A stretch of DNA of 64,000 bases, taken from the NCBI RefSeq assembly GCF_013377905.1, contig NZ_JABKAV010000010.1:1-64000 (forward strand). The letters run 5' to 3'. The DNA comes from Hymenobacter terrestris (lineage in GTDB: Bacteria; Bacteroidota; Bacteroidia; Cytophagales; Hymenobacteraceae). A program made the translations under genes and the position numbers. Below are positions 26,592 through 35,519 of the stretch, piece after piece. Below the pieces are notes generated by a model, which saw only the letters and a list, made by a program, of their open reading frames with translations, made no database searches and was not told the origin of the DNA. The first letter of the stretch is position 1; each line of letters begins with the position of its first letter.

Positions 26592-28124
26592 TTATTCCCA
26601 CTCAATAGTAGCCGGCGGCTTGGAGCTGATGTCGTACACCACGCGGTTGATGCCGCGCACCTGGTTGATGATTTTGTTGCTGACTTCGGCCAGGAACTCG
26701 TAGGGCAGGTGCGACCAGTCGGCCGTCATGCCGTCCACGCTGGTTACGGCGCGCAGGGCCACCACCTGCTCGTAGGTACGCTCGTCGCCCATTACGCCCA
26801 CGCTCTGGATGGGCAGCAGCATCACGCCGGCCTGCCACACCTCGTCGTAAAGGCCGTGCTCTTTGAGGCCGTTGATGAAGATGGCGTCGGCGCGCTGGAG
26901 CAGGTCTACTTTATGGGGCGTGATGTCGCCCAAGATGCGGATGCCCAGGCCGGGCCCGGGGAAGGGGTGGCGGTGCAGGATATGGCCCGGCAGGCCCAGT
27001 GCAGCACCCACTTCGCGCACCTCGTCCTTGAACAAGGCCCGCAGCGGCTCCACAATCTTCAGGTTCATCTTCTCGGGCAGGCCGCCCACGTTATGGTGGC
27101 TCTTGATTGTCACGGCCGGGCCGTTTACCGATACTGACTCGATTACATCGGGGTAGATTGTGCCCTGGGCCAGCCAACGGGCGCCATCTACTTTCTGTGC
27201 TTCCTGATCGAACACCTCGATGAACGTGCGGCCTATGGCCTTACGTTTCTGCTCGGGGTCGGTGAGGCCTTCGAGGGCCGCGTAAAACTCGGCGCTGGCG
27301 TCCACGCCGCGCACATTCAGGCCCAGGTCTTTGTAGGAGTGCAGTACGTCTTCGTACTCATCCTTACGCAGCAGGCCGTTGTTCACGAAAATGCCGTGCA
27401 GCCGCGAGCCAATGGCGCGGTGCAGCAGCAACGCCGCCACACTCGAATCGACGCCGCCCGAAAGGCCCAGAATTACCTGATCCTGCTCGCCAATGGTGGT
27501 TTGTAGCGTGGCCACCATGCTATCCACGAAGTGCTCGGGCGTCCAGTCCTGGGCGCAGCCGCACACGTCTACCACGAAGTTGCGCATCAAGCGCTTGCCG
27601 TCCGTTGAGTGCGTTACTTCAGGGTGAAATTGGATGCCGAAGGTTTGCTGACCTTCGATTTCGTAGGCCGCCACCGCTACATCGGGCGTGCCGGCAATGG
27701 CCAGAAAGCCCGCCGGTAGCTCATTGATAGTGTCGCCGTGCGACATCCAGACCTGCGAGCCGGGCTCCAGGCCATGCAGTAGTGGGTGGTGCTGGTTGAT
27801 GTGGCTGAGGCGGGCGCGGCCGTACTCGCGGATGGTGGCTGGCAGCACCTCGCCGCCCTGCTGGTGGGCCAGCAGCTGCGCGCCGTAGCACACGCCCAGC
27901 ACCGGCACCCGGCCCAAATAAGCGCTCAGGTCGGGGTTGGGCGAGTCGGCGTCGCGCACCGAGCAGGGCGAGCCCGAAAGCACAACGCCCCGGATATCCT
28001 CAGTGAGGTCCGGGGCGTGCGTAAACGGGTGGATTTCGCAATAAACATTCAGCTCCCTAATGCGCCGGGCAATGAGCTGGGTGTATTGCGAACCGAAATC
28101 GAGGATGAGAATTTGTTCAGGCAT
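26592..28124 (-). CDS. guaA: GMP synthase (glutamine-hydrolysing)
   Basis: A 510-residue enzyme that converts XMP to GMP. The N-terminal class I glutamine amidotransferase has the catalytic Cys in [10 protein letters not shown] (C79) and its His/Glu in FHPEVTHS. The ATP pyrophosphatase P-loop is GLSGGVDSS, and the C-terminal dimerisation domain includes [13 protein letters not shown] and ends [10 protein letters not shown], the classical GuaA terminus. The start is ATG 28124; a TTG two codons earlier is possible. A -7 box lies only four bases before the ATG, so the message may be leaderless. Confidence 0.97.
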   Translation of the reverse strand: MPEQILILDFGSQYTQLIARRIRELNVYCEIHPFTHAPDLTEDIRGVVLSGSPCSVRDADSPNPDLSAYLGRVPVLGVCYGAQLLAHQQGGEVLPATIREYGRARLSHINQHHPLLHGLEPGSQVWMSHGDTINELPAGFLAIAGTPDVAVAAYEIEGQQTFGIQFHPEVTHSTDGKRLMRNFVVDVCGCAQDWTPEHFVDSMVATLQTTIGEQDQVILGLSGGVDSSVAALLLHRAIGSRLHGIFVNNGLLRKDEYEDVLHSYKDLGLNVRGVDASAEFYAALEGLTDPEQKRKAIGRTFIEVFDQEAQKVDGARWLAQGTIYPDVIESVSVNGPAVTIKSHHNVGGLPEKMNLKIVEPLRALFKDEVREVGAALGLPGHILHRHPFPGPGLGIRILGDITPHKVDLLQRADAIFINGLKEHGLYDEVWQAGVMLLPIQSVGVMGDERTYEQVVALRAVTSVDGMTADWSHLPYEFLAEVSNKIINQVRGINRVVYDISSKPPATIEWE

Positions 28125-28127
28125 AGG

Positions 28128-28155
28128 CAAAATTAGTGTGCCGAATCCATACCAA
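28128..28155 (-). promoter_or_regulatory. Promoter of guaA (TTG-N17-TAATTTTG)
   Basis: The minus strand has TTG at 28155-28153 and TAATTTTG at 28135-28128, immediately before the ATG at 28124. Confidence 0.5.
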
Positions 28156-28420
28156 CCCTACTTTCTGGCTTTTTTCTGCCGTCGCCCCGCCGGGGCTGCG
28201 GCCGCCGCCGGCCAAACGGCGGCTTCTGCGGGGCCAGGGCAGGCGTTGGCCGTAAATGCGCCCTGCCGGTTTGGCGCCCGTTCCGAAACAGGGTACTTAT
28301 GCACTAGCTCACTCCTGAAATCACTGCCCCGACCCGAGATGCTGAACTATCAGCAGCGGCTTCGGTCGTCTGGTCTTTAGGCTCTCGCAAAGCAATGTTT
28401 TCGTTCTCAACCTTCCTGTT

Positions 28421-28816
28421 ATGCTACTTTCTTCTCTGATTTGGTCGCTGCTCTCCTGGAGCATATTCGCATGGCCCGGGGCTCCGTTGCCGGCCACGCC
28501 GGGGGGGCAAGGCCCCGCTACCCGCGAGGTATACGGCAACGTCACCGACCTTAAGGATACTCCCGTAGCCGGTGCCTCAGTCTCGGTCGGCACCGACAGC
28601 AGGACCCTGGTTGTTACCAACTCAGAAGGCCGGTTTCTACTTAAAGGCAGCGCGCTGGAATTCCGCCTGCTCATCACTTCCGCGGGCTACCACGATACCA
28701 GCGTGGTTGTGCCAGCTGCCAGCACTGCCTTCAATGCCCGGTTGCGGCCCATTGCCAACTACAAACGCCAGTTCAAGCGCCAGTACAAATCAGCAAAGCG
28801 AGCCTACAAAAATTAA
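28421..28816 (+). CDS. Small exported carboxypeptidase-regulatory-like protein
   Basis: A 131-residue protein with an N-terminal hydrophobic segment (residues 1-20) that should direct export. One carboxypeptidase-regulatory-like beta-sandwich follows (about 35-110), recognised by VYGNVTDLKDTPVAGASVSV, TNSEGRFLLKG and SAGYHDTSVVV. The tail is strongly basic and aromatic (YKRQFKRQYKSAKRAYKN). Such domains are common at the front of TonB-dependent receptors; a free-standing copy is less usual, and its partner is unknown. Confidence 0.68.
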   Translation: MLLSSLIWSLLSWSIFAWPGAPLPATPGGQGPATREVYGNVTDLKDTPVAGASVSVGTDSRTLVVTNSEGRFLLKGSALEFRLLITSAGYHDTSVVVPAASTAFNARLRPIANYKRQFKRQYKSAKRAYKN

Positions 28817-28923
28817 GTCCTCTGGCGAACAAGATAAGTGCTTCAACGCAAAGTAATTGCTGCCGGAAAGCCGCGTAAACCGCATTTATTTTAGCTGGCA
28901 TGCCGAATTCCTGCTAACTGTGC

Positions 28924-28931
28924 CTACCTTT
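28924..28931 (+). promoter_or_regulatory. -7 promoter box for the SRP RNA (TACCTTTG)
   Basis: TACCTTTG is an exact TAnnTTTG match about 5-8 nt before the expected 5' end of the RNA. Confidence 0.5.
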
Positions 28932-28935
28932 GACC

Positions 28936-29026
28936 CGGCGAGTCAGAACGACCAGCTCCTGCTGAATTCCCCCAGGACCGGAAGGTAGCAAGGGTAGGTG
29001 GTTGAGCGGTGCGATTTTGGCTCGCT
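28936..29026 (+). ncRNA. ffs: Signal recognition particle RNA, small bacterial type (4.5S-like)
   Basis: Recognised from the conserved helix 8 tip CAGGACCGGAAGGTAGCA, with a GGAA tetraloop flanked by the Ffh-binding symmetric and asymmetric loops. Outer stem pieces ACCA and TGGT flank it, and a GAGC/GCTC element with a long T run ends the transcript near 29033. The 5' end is set from the -7 box and is approximate. Confidence 0.88.
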
Positions 29027-29132
29027 TTTTTTTGCACCACGGAGTAGCGCGAATTTTTTTTGGATTGCACGGATTTTGTAGCCGGACCAATCTGCTCGTC
29101 GCTGACCTAAGTATACAGTTTGAAGAAAACAT

Positions 29133-29165
29133 AAAAGGCGGCCCGTTTGGGCCGCCTTTTTGTTT
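29133..29165 (+). terminator. Strong GC hairpin terminator
   Basis: AAAAGGCGGCCC pairs with GGGCCGCCTTTT across a GTTT loop, then TTTTGTTTTT. It lies between the SRP RNA and the transaldolase and probably catches SRP read-through. Confidence 0.8.
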
Positions 29166-29279
29166 TTGCGTACTTTGCGCCGCCGGCCGTTGCCGGCTTC
29201 CGGAGGCAGAGCGGCCCGCTCAACGGCTCGTTCCTGAAATCCGTGAAATCCGATAAAATCTGCGCTAATCCGTGATCTG

Positions 29280-29936
29280 ATGAAGTTTTTTCTCGATACC
29301 GCCAACCTCAAGGAAATTCAGGAAGCCGTAGAGCTGGGCGTGCTTGATGGCGTGACCACCAACCCTTCGCTGATGGCCAAAGAGGGCATCAAAGGCACCG
29401 ATGCCGTGATGAGCCACTACAAGCAGATCTGCGAACTCGTGGACGGCGACGTGTCGGCCGAGGTAATCGCCACCGATTTTGAGGGCATGATCCGTGAGGG
29501 CGAGGCGCTGGCCGAGCTGCACCCCAATATTGTGGTGAAAGTGCCCATGATCAAGGAAGGCGTGAAAGCTATCCGCTACTTCTCCGATAAAGGCATCAAG
29601 ACTAACTGCACGCTGATTTTCTCGGCCGGGCAGGCCCTGCTGGCCGCTAAAGCTGGTGCCACGTACGTGTCGCCCTTCGTAGGCCGCCTCGATGATATCG
29701 GGCACGACGGCCTGCAGCTGGTGCAGCAGATTGTGGACATCTTCAGCAACTATGGCTACCCCACGCAGGTGCTGGCCGCCTCGGTGCGCCACGTACCGCA
29801 CCTGCTGCAGTGCGCCGAGCTGGGTGCCGATGTGGTTACCTGCCCGCTGAGCGTAATTATGGGCCTGCTCAACCACCCGCTCACCGACAAAGGCCTGGCT
29901 ACTTTCCTGGCCGACCATAAGAAGGTGAATGCCTAA
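29280..29936 (+). CDS. Small transaldolase / fructose-6-phosphate aldolase
   Basis: A 218-residue class I aldolase of the TalC/FSA subfamily. Visible are FFLDTANL (D6), [19 protein letters not shown] with the Schiff-base Lys at residue 87, TNCTLIFS and [11 protein letters not shown]. At about 218 residues it matches the short decameric forms rather than the 310-residue TalB type. It acts in the non-oxidative pentose phosphate pathway or as an aldolase on fructose-6-phosphate; sequence alone does not separate the two. The isomerase at 4833 belongs to the family often fused to a transaldolase. Confidence 0.93.
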   Translation: MKFFLDTANLKEIQEAVELGVLDGVTTNPSLMAKEGIKGTDAVMSHYKQICELVDGDVSAEVIATDFEGMIREGEALAELHPNIVVKVPMIKEGVKAIRYFSDKGIKTNCTLIFSAGQALLAAKAGATYVSPFVGRLDDIGHDGLQLVQQIVDIFSNYGYPTQVLAASVRHVPHLLQCAELGADVVTCPLSVIMGLLNHPLTDKGLATFLADHKKVNA

Positions 29937-29951
29937 GGGATTTTAGGGAAT

Positions 29952-30020
29952 TGGTTTGTTGAGGTCCTGGATGACGTTCAACGGCTTTCTGCAGGAACGT
30001 CATCCAAGGCCCCACCAAAC
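29952..30020. repeat. Intergenic inverted repeat (GGATGACGTTC type)
   Basis: GGTTTGTTGAGGTCCTGGAT and the following GACGTTC pair imperfectly with GAACGTCATCCAAGG and then CCCCACCAAACC, leaving a 15-nt loop. It may act as the terminator of the transaldolase gene. Confidence 0.6.
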
Positions 30021-30040
30021 CACGACCGCAAGTTCCCGCC

Positions 30041-30244
30041 ATGTACATCATCAAAGTAAAGGGTAAGGCCAAGATTCCGGACTACATTCAGTTGCGAGAC
30101 CAGGAGTTTGTGCTCATTGCCTACTTCCGGGCCGACCGCCCGTTGAAGGATCTGCACCGCTACGGCCTCGAAGGCAAAGAAACCGAGCTGGCCGGCGTCA
30201 TTAGTGACCTCGAATTTGGCAGGCTGCAAAAGCTGGAAATATAG
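30041..30244 (+). CDS. Small conserved hypothetical protein
   Basis: A 67-residue cytoplasmic protein starting MYIIKVKGKAKIPDYIQLRD. It alternates beta-like and charged stretches and has no signal peptide or Cys. A coding assignment is favoured by a good start, normal composition and position between two real genes on the same strand, 105 bp after the transaldolase. I do not recognise a family. Confidence 0.6.
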   Translation: MYIIKVKGKAKIPDYIQLRDQEFVLIAYFRADRPLKDLHRYGLEGKETELAGVISDLEFGRLQKLEI

Positions 30245-30264
30245 GCTTCGGATCAGAGGATTTT

Positions 30265-30366
30265 CTGTCATTTTGAGCGAAGCGAAGGACTTGGGAAGCA
30301 GGTAACTACTGATAGCTTTTCCAGGTCCTTCGTTCTTGCTCAATGCGCAACATGCTCAGGATGACA
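30265..30366. repeat. Degenerate long inverted repeat (TGTCATTTTGAGCG type)
   Basis: TGTCATTTTGAGCGAAGCGA on the left faces an imperfect complement ending CTCAGGATGACA on the right. The inner part GAAGGACTTGG faces CCAGGTCCTTC. It resembles family A in size and layout but is a decayed or separate family. Confidence 0.6.
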
Positions 30367-30403
30367 GGCTTTTTCGGACAAAAATGCCCCATAACCCCAC
30401 ACT

Positions 30404-31102
30404 ATGACCGTTATTGAGCTGCACGACGCCTACATAATGCAGGACGTGAACACCGTACTGCAGAAGGTAACGTTTGCACTGGAAAAGGGTGAGTTTGCCT
30501 ACCTGGTCGGCCGCACGGGTTCGGGTAAAAGCTCGTTGCTGAAGACGCTGTACGCCGATTTGCCGCTGCCCGCCGGTACCGGCTCGGTGGTGGGCTTCGG
30601 GCTGCCCCGCAACATGGGCAGTAGCGGCAGCGACAAAGTGCCCTACCTGCGGCGCAAGCTGGGCATCATCTTCCAGGATTTTCAGTTGCTTTTCGACCGC
30701 TCGGTGGCCGACAACCTGCTGTTCGTGCTTAATGCCACCGGCTGGAAAGGCAAGGCCCGCAAGCAGCAGCGCATTTCGGAAGTGCTCATGCGCGTGGGAC
30801 TGGCCAGCGTGGCCGGCAAAATGCCCCACCAGCTTTCGGGTGGCGAGCAGCAGCGGGTGGTAATTGCCCGGGCGCTGCTGAATGAGCCGCTGCTGCTGCT
30901 GGCTGACGAACCCACCGGCAACCTCGACCCCGACGTGTCGGACAGTATTATGAAGCTGTTCGTGGAAATCAATAATGCCGGTACGGCCGTGCTCATGGCC
31001 ACCCACAACTACCAGCTCATCGAGCAGTACCCGCACCGGGTATTGAAGTGCGAGCAGGGCCAGCTGATTGACTCGGCCATTACGCCTTTTGCCCTGAGCT
31101 AA
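30404..31102 (+). CDS. ftsE: Cell-division ABC ATPase FtsE
   Basis: A 232-residue ABC ATPase. Walker [10 protein letters not shown] is at residues 36-44, the Q-loop lies in [17 protein letters not shown], the signature is LSGGEQQR, Walker B is [12 protein letters not shown] and the H-loop is MATHNYQLI. The Q-loop region is characteristic of FtsE. With FtsX it couples cytoplasmic ATP hydrolysis to periplasmic cell-wall hydrolases at the septum. No ftsX lies beside it; the next gene is a glycosyltransferase. Confidence 0.92.
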   Translation: MTVIELHDAYIMQDVNTVLQKVTFALEKGEFAYLVGRTGSGKSSLLKTLYADLPLPAGTGSVVGFGLPRNMGSSGSDKVPYLRRKLGIIFQDFQLLFDRSVADNLLFVLNATGWKGKARKQQRISEVLMRVGLASVAGKMPHQLSGGEQQRVVIARALLNEPLLLLADEPTGNLDPDVSDSIMKLFVEINNAGTAVLMATHNYQLIEQYPHRVLKCEQGQLIDSAITPFALS

Positions 31103-31224
31103 GCCCGCGCGGTCCAAAAAAACTGGGCGCTGCTGACAACCAATTGGCTCGCCTGAGCCTCCAGGTGTAGGCAGCTGTCCCGCCCAACGCTCCTTTCCCA
31201 TCCGCAAGCCCCTACCCGTCGCGC

Positions 31225-32115
31225 ATGATTGGGCTCTCCGTGCTGATTCCGGTATTTAACCACGACGTGCGGCCGCTGGTGCGCGCGTTGCTGGCGCAGG
31301 TCGCCGATTGGCATGGTCCTGTCGAAATCCGCTGCCTCGACGATGGCTCACAGCAGTCGTTTCGGGTGCTGAACCGGGAGCTGGACGGGCTGCCCGGCGT
31401 GGTATATGCCGAACTGGAGCGCAACGTGGGCCGGGCGGCCATCCGCAACCAGCTGGCCGCTACTGCCCGCTACGCGTGGCTGCTGCTGCTCGACAACGAC
31501 AGCCGCCTGCCCGACGACCAGTTTTTGGCGCGCTACCGGGCCGGCCGCTACCTGGCCCCGGTACTGGCTGGCGGCACCGTCTACGAAACCACCCCTCCCG
31601 ACAACGACGCCCTACACCTGCGCTGGCTGTACGGCTGTAGGCGCGAAGCCCGGCCGGCCGCCGTGCGCCAGCGTGCCCCGCATGGCCAGCTCACGCTCAA
31701 CAACCTGCTTATTCAGGCCGGCGTTTTCCGGGAGTTGGGCCTCGACGAAAGCCTGACGCGCTATGGCCACGAAGACACCAAGTTCGGCTGGCTGCTCCGG
31801 CGCTCCGGCATAGTGGTGCAGCACCTCGACAACCCCGTGTTGCACGATGGCCTGGAAGCGGCCCCCATATTTCTGCAGAAAAGCCACGATGCCGTGCGCA
31901 ACCTCGTGCAGCTGTACCGGGCCGAGGGCCTGGGCGCCGAAACGCGCCTGCTGGGCGCTGCCCTGCGGTTGCAGCGCTGGGGCCTGAGCGAGGCCGTGCG
32001 CACCACCTTCAGCCTGCGCCAGGCCCAGGTGCAGCGCAACCTGCTCTCGGCTCGCCCCAGCCTGCGCCAGCTCGACGCCCTCAAGCTCTACTGGCTGCTG
32101 ACGGAGTTGCGCTAA
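31225..32115 (+). CDS. Family 2 glycosyltransferase
   Basis: A 296-residue GT-A-fold glycosyltransferase. It starts ISV-like with GLSVLIPVFNHDVRPLV, has the nucleotide-binding Asp in RCLDDGSQQ and a DxD-type motif in LLLLDNDSRLPDDQF. The acceptor region includes LTNN-like LTLNNLLIQAGVFRELGLDE. It has no membrane segment, so it acts on the cytoplasmic face. It follows ftsE by 122 bp on the same strand; acceptor and sugar are unknown. Confidence 0.87.
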   Translation: MIGLSVLIPVFNHDVRPLVRALLAQVADWHGPVEIRCLDDGSQQSFRVLNRELDGLPGVVYAELERNVGRAAIRNQLAATARYAWLLLLDNDSRLPDDQFLARYRAGRYLAPVLAGGTVYETTPPDNDALHLRWLYGCRREARPAAVRQRAPHGQLTLNNLLIQAGVFRELGLDESLTRYGHEDTKFGWLLRRSGIVVQHLDNPVLHDGLEAAPIFLQKSHDAVRNLVQLYRAEGLGAETRLLGAALRLQRWGLSEAVRTTFSLRQAQVQRNLLSARPSLRQLDALKLYWLLTELR

Positions 32116-32164
32116 GGTGCAACCAGTGCCGGCCGAGTAGCGCGCCTCTCGGTGAGGGTACGCA

Positions 32165-32200
32165 AAAGCGCCGGCTCTTCCAGAGAAGAACCGGCGCTTT
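32165..32200. terminator. Bidirectional terminator between glycosyltransferase and lipoprotein genes
   Basis: AAAGCGCCGG and CCGGCGCTTT arms with an inner TCTTC/GAAGA stem and CAGA loop, between convergent genes. Confidence 0.82.
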
Positions 32201-32226
32201 CAGCGGTTTTGCAGACAGTTTGCAGG

Positions 32227-33120
32227 CTAGTCGTTGTCGGTGTTTTTCACTTCCGACTTCACTTCCTTGTAGGCACCTTTCACGGCTCCACCTACTTTAC
32301 TACCTACTTTGGCGGCTCCCTGGCCAACGTCCTTGCCGGCTTCCTTTACATCGGAGGCAGTGTTGCTAGCGGCCCGGCCCACAGCCGAACGCTCGTCCTG
32401 GGTTTCGTTGGCTACTTCGTTGGCCGCGCCTCCAATAGCGTCGGCTCCCTGCGCGGTGCGTGCTTCGGCCTTATCGAACGATTTGAAGGCGGCGTATTTC
32501 AGCTTTTCCTTCTGGATCTCGGCCAGATCATTAACCGGAATGTCGCCTTTTACGTTGTCGTAGGCTTCGTCGAGCGCCCGCCACTCGGCGTTGATGTTGC
32601 GCCAGTCGTTGATGTCGTATTTATCCTCGTTTTGCTTGATGTCGTTGACGAACGACTCGTACGTCTGGCGGGCGTTGGCCGCCGTTACGCGAGAGGCCGG
32701 CGAGCTAGGTTTGTAATACTTGCCCAACTGCATTTCTCCCGCCGAAGCCATGCCCGAACGGTTGGTCCAGGAGGCCTCGCGCTTATCGTAAGCCGTAGTG
32801 TAACGGTTACGCAACTGCTCGATTTCCTGACGGCGAGTGTCGTCATACTGGTCGGCGTATTTGTCTACGGCCGCCACCCGGCTGTCAAAGTCGGCCTTCA
32901 TCTGGGCCGTTTCGCGGTTATAGTCCTCCTCAGTTGCGTTGGCCGCGGCTTCCGCTCTGGTTTCGGCGTCGGAAACGAAGGTCTGAAAATCGTTGTAGGC
33001 CTGGTCTTTATCGGCGGCCATTTCGGTTTGCTGAGCGTTGCTGCAGCTGGTTTGCGTGAACATACCGCCGGCCAGCAGCAGAGCCGAGAGAGCCGGGATG
33101 GTGAGGGTTTTACGAAGCAT
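32227..33120 (-). CDS. Putative lipoprotein, coiled coil with LEA-like tail
   Basis: A 297-residue exported protein. Its N-terminus has a hydrophobic core then TQTSCSNAQQ, where the Cys may be lipidated although the lipobox is not ideal. The middle (about 30-200) is a charged helical region rich in Glu, Asp, Lys and Ala. The last 70 residues repeat Gly/Ala/Lys patterns such as AGKDVGQGAAKVGSKVGGAVK, written here in part, like LEA or YtxH-type stress proteins. Likely a periplasmic structural or stress protein; the family is uncertain. Confidence 0.68.
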   Translation of the reverse strand: MLRKTLTIPALSALLLAGGMFTQTSCSNAQQTEMAADKDQAYNDFQTFVSDAETRAEAAANATEEDYNRETAQMKADFDSRVAAVDKYADQYDDTRRQEIEQLRNRYTTAYDKREASWTNRSGMASAGEMQLGKYYKPSSPASRVTAANARQTYESFVNDIKQNEDKYDINDWRNINAEWRALDEAYDNVKGDIPVNDLAEIQKEKLKYAAFKSFDKAEARTAQGADAIGGAANEVANETQDERSAVGRAASNTASDVKEAGKDVGQGAAKVGSKVGGAVKGAYKEVKSEVKNTDND

Positions 33121-33263
33121 AAGAAGGGGGTTAAAAAGGAAAGGGGAGTTGCTGGAGAGAGCAAAATTGGCCGGAGCCTTTGGGGTCTAACGCAAACCTG
33201 CAACTTGCGGTTGCGGTAGCTTAGGGTGCGGGTACGTAGGGTACAGCCCGGTGTGGCGCGCTG

Positions 33264-33271
33264 TATATTTG
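33264..33271 (+). promoter_or_regulatory. -7 promoter box (TATATTTG)
   Basis: Exact TAnnTTTG match 33 nt before the proposed GTG start of the aminotransferase. It argues against the more upstream in-frame ATG at 33226. Confidence 0.5.
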
Positions 33272-33303
33272 CCGTTCTGGTTGCTTTCCTTTTCGATTTG
33301 TCC

Positions 33304-34467
33304 GTGTCTGTTTCGCCCTTGCCTGTCGCGCCGCCTGCGCCTATCCAGCTGCTCGATTTACCGGCCCAGCATGCTCCGCTGCAGGCCGAGCTAAACGCCG
33401 CCGCTGCCATCTGCCTGCACGAAGCCGCTTTCATTCAGGGCCCGGCCGTGGGGCAATTTGCCGCCGAGCTGGGCCAGTACTTGGGCGGCCCGCACGTGGT
33501 GCCTTGCGCCAACGGCACCGACGCGTTGCAGCTGGCCCTGCTGAGCCTGAAGCTGCCGGCCGGAGCCGAGGTAATAGTACCGGCCTTCACCTACGTGGCC
33601 ACGCTGGAAGCCGCCGCCGTGCTTGGCCTGCGCCCAGTGCCGGCCGATGTGATGCCCGGCACTTTCAACCTCGACCCGCAGGCCGTGGCCGCCGCCCTCA
33701 CGCCCCGCACCGGGGCCATTATGGCCGTACACCTGTTCGGGCAGTGCGCCGATTTGCAGGCCCTGCGCCAGCTGGCCGACCAGCACGGCGTGTCCCTCAT
33801 CGAGGATAATGCCCAGGCCATCGGGGCCACGTTTCAGGCTGAAGACGCGGCCACCTGGGTGGCCGGCACGGTAGGGGAGGTAGGCACCACTTCGTTTTTC
33901 CCCAGTAAAAACCTAGGCGGCTTTGGTGATGGAGGTGCGCTATTTACGCGGGATGCCGAACGGGCCGACTATCTGCGTCAACTAGCCAACCACGGCCAGA
34001 CGCGCAAATACCACCACCAGCATATCGGCCTGAATTCGCGCCTCGATACGCTGCAGGCCACCCTGCTGCGCGTGAAGCTGCCGCACCTGCCCGTCTGGAC
34101 GGCCGCCCGCCAGCGCGTGGCCGCCCGATACGATGCGCTGCTCGCGGGCCTGCCGGGCGTTGCGGTGCCGGCCCGCGACCCGCGCAGCACCCACGTTTTT
34201 CATCAGTACACGCTTACCATAGCCGACGAACCCGGCCGCCGCGACGCGCTGCAGCAGTTTCTGGCGGCGCGCGGTGTGCCTACGGCCGTGTACTACCCGC
34301 TGCCAAACCACCTGCAGCCGGCCTACGAGTACCTGGGCTACCGGGCCGGGCAGTTCCCGGTGGCCGAGCGCCTGTGCCGCACCGTCCTCTCGCTGCCCAT
34401 CCACCCCACGCTTACCGATGAGCAGGTGGCCTACGTAGCAGCGCAGGTGCGGGCGGGGCTGGAATAG
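33304..34467 (+). CDS. DegT/DnrJ/EryC1/StrS-family sugar aminotransferase
   Basis: A PLP-dependent aminotransferase of about 387 residues. Landmarks are IQLLDLPAQ near the start, CANGTDALQLAL (cofactor phosphate binding), AVHLFGQCAD, SLIEDNAQAIGAT with the pyridine-binding Asp, and FFPSKNLGGFGDGGAL with the Schiff-base Lys. The C-terminal part has AVYYPLPNHLQPAY and LSLPIHPTLT. The family aminates keto-sugar nucleotides for lipopolysaccharide or glycoprotein glycans. The start is uncertain: GTG 33304 or TTG 33298, both downstream of a -7 promoter box. Confidence 0.9.
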   Translation: MSVSPLPVAPPAPIQLLDLPAQHAPLQAELNAAAAICLHEAAFIQGPAVGQFAAELGQYLGGPHVVPCANGTDALQLALLSLKLPAGAEVIVPAFTYVATLEAAAVLGLRPVPADVMPGTFNLDPQAVAAALTPRTGAIMAVHLFGQCADLQALRQLADQHGVSLIEDNAQAIGATFQAEDAATWVAGTVGEVGTTSFFPSKNLGGFGDGGALFTRDAERADYLRQLANHGQTRKYHHQHIGLNSRLDTLQATLLRVKLPHLPVWTAARQRVAARYDALLAGLPGVAVPARDPRSTHVFHQYTLTIADEPGRRDALQQFLAARGVPTAVYYPLPNHLQPAYEYLGYRAGQFPVAERLCRTVLSLPIHPTLTDEQVAYVAAQVRAGLE

Positions 34468-34533
34468 GGGCTTGGCCCGGTTTTTTCTTTTCGCCCTCGT
34501 AGTTCTGTTTTTCTCCTCCTGATTCCCTCATCT

Positions 34534-35343
34534 ATGCGCGTTTCCTTCCTCACCATTCTGCTGCCGCTGGCCGGCGTTGCGGCACTTACCACGGCCGCTA
34601 TAACCAAGCCCGCACAAGGCTTCAACATCTTCTCGGTGCAGCAGGATATTGAGCTGGGAGCCCAGGTAGCGCGCCAGACTGATTCGCTCTACCGGGCAAA
34701 AGGCCAGCTGATGAGCCGCAGCAGCAACCCCCGCGCCTACCAGTTGCTCGACGGCGTGGTGAAGCGCGTGCTCGACAGTGGCCAGCTCAAGTACCGCAAG
34801 GAGTTCCCCTGGGATGTGCAGCTCATCAAAGACGACAAAGTGCAGAATGCCTTCGCCACGCCCGGCGGCCATATTTACGTGTTTTCGGGACTGATTAAGT
34901 ATCTCGACAACGAGAACCAACTGGCCGGGGTGCTGGGCCACGAAATTGCCCACGCCGACCGCCGTCACAGCACCCAGACCATGCAGAAGCAATACGGTAC
35001 CAGCATGCTGCTGGGGCTGCTGCTGGGCAACCGTTCCAACGGCCAACTCGTGCAGATTGCCGCCGGCCTGGGCCAGCTCAAGTTCAGCCGCAGCTACGAA
35101 ATCGAGGCCGACAAATATTCCACCGTCTACCTCAACGGCACCCGCTACTACGCCTGCGACGGTGCGGCTGGCTTCTTCATCAAGGCTGAGAAAGAAGGCG
35201 GTGCCCGCTCCCCGGAGTTTATGAGCACCCACCCTAACCCGGGTTCCCGCGTCCAGAACATCCAGAACAGCGCCCGGCAGCTGGGCTGCACCGGCCGCAC
35301 CGTGAGCAACAAGAATTTCGAGGAGTTGAAGCGGGTGTTGTAG
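34534..35343 (+). CDS. M48-family metalloprotease, exported
   Basis: A 269-residue zinc metalloprotease. An N-terminal signal or anchor segment (residues 1-22) is followed by FATPGGHIYVFSGLI, the zinc motif HEIAH at residues 136-140 and a third ligand in YEIEADKYS. The distal STHPNPGSRVQNI is a family hallmark. It resembles the short BepA/LoiP-like periplasmic proteases involved in outer-membrane protein quality control. Two longer M48 genes lie at 54651 and 56220. Confidence 0.88.
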   Translation: MRVSFLTILLPLAGVAALTTAAITKPAQGFNIFSVQQDIELGAQVARQTDSLYRAKGQLMSRSSNPRAYQLLDGVVKRVLDSGQLKYRKEFPWDVQLIKDDKVQNAFATPGGHIYVFSGLIKYLDNENQLAGVLGHEIAHADRRHSTQTMQKQYGTSMLLGLLLGNRSNGQLVQIAAGLGQLKFSRSYEIEADKYSTVYLNGTRYYACDGAAGFFIKAEKEGGARSPEFMSTHPNPGSRVQNIQNSARQLGCTGRTVSNKNFEELKRVL

Positions 35344-35348
35344 CGCAC

Positions 35349-35414
35349 GGCAGTAACGCCGAAGCCGCCGAGTAGGGCATGGCTGTCCTACTCGGCGGCT
35401 TCGGCGCTACTGCC
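35349..35414. terminator. Long hairpin after the M48 gene
   Basis: Arms of 28 bp with one mismatch, GGCAGTA then CGCCGAAGCCGCCGAGTAGG against the complement, and a 10-nt loop. There is no long T run, so it may be a repeat element rather than a simple terminator. Confidence 0.65.
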
Positions 35415-35519
35415 CGTTTCGGACATTTGGTATGGGGATAATAGTGATTTGGCCGCCCGCTTTGGCCGAAACGCGTACTTTCGCCGGCTCTTGGCTTCCT
35501 CACTCCAACTCCCTTGCTT

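Noticed and set aside
28914-28935. SRP RNA 5' end placed at about 28917
   Set aside because: CCTACCTTTG can pair with CAAGGGTAGG, but the same bases form a TACCTTTG promoter box, and the helix would leave a very large internal loop; a start near 28936 fits better.
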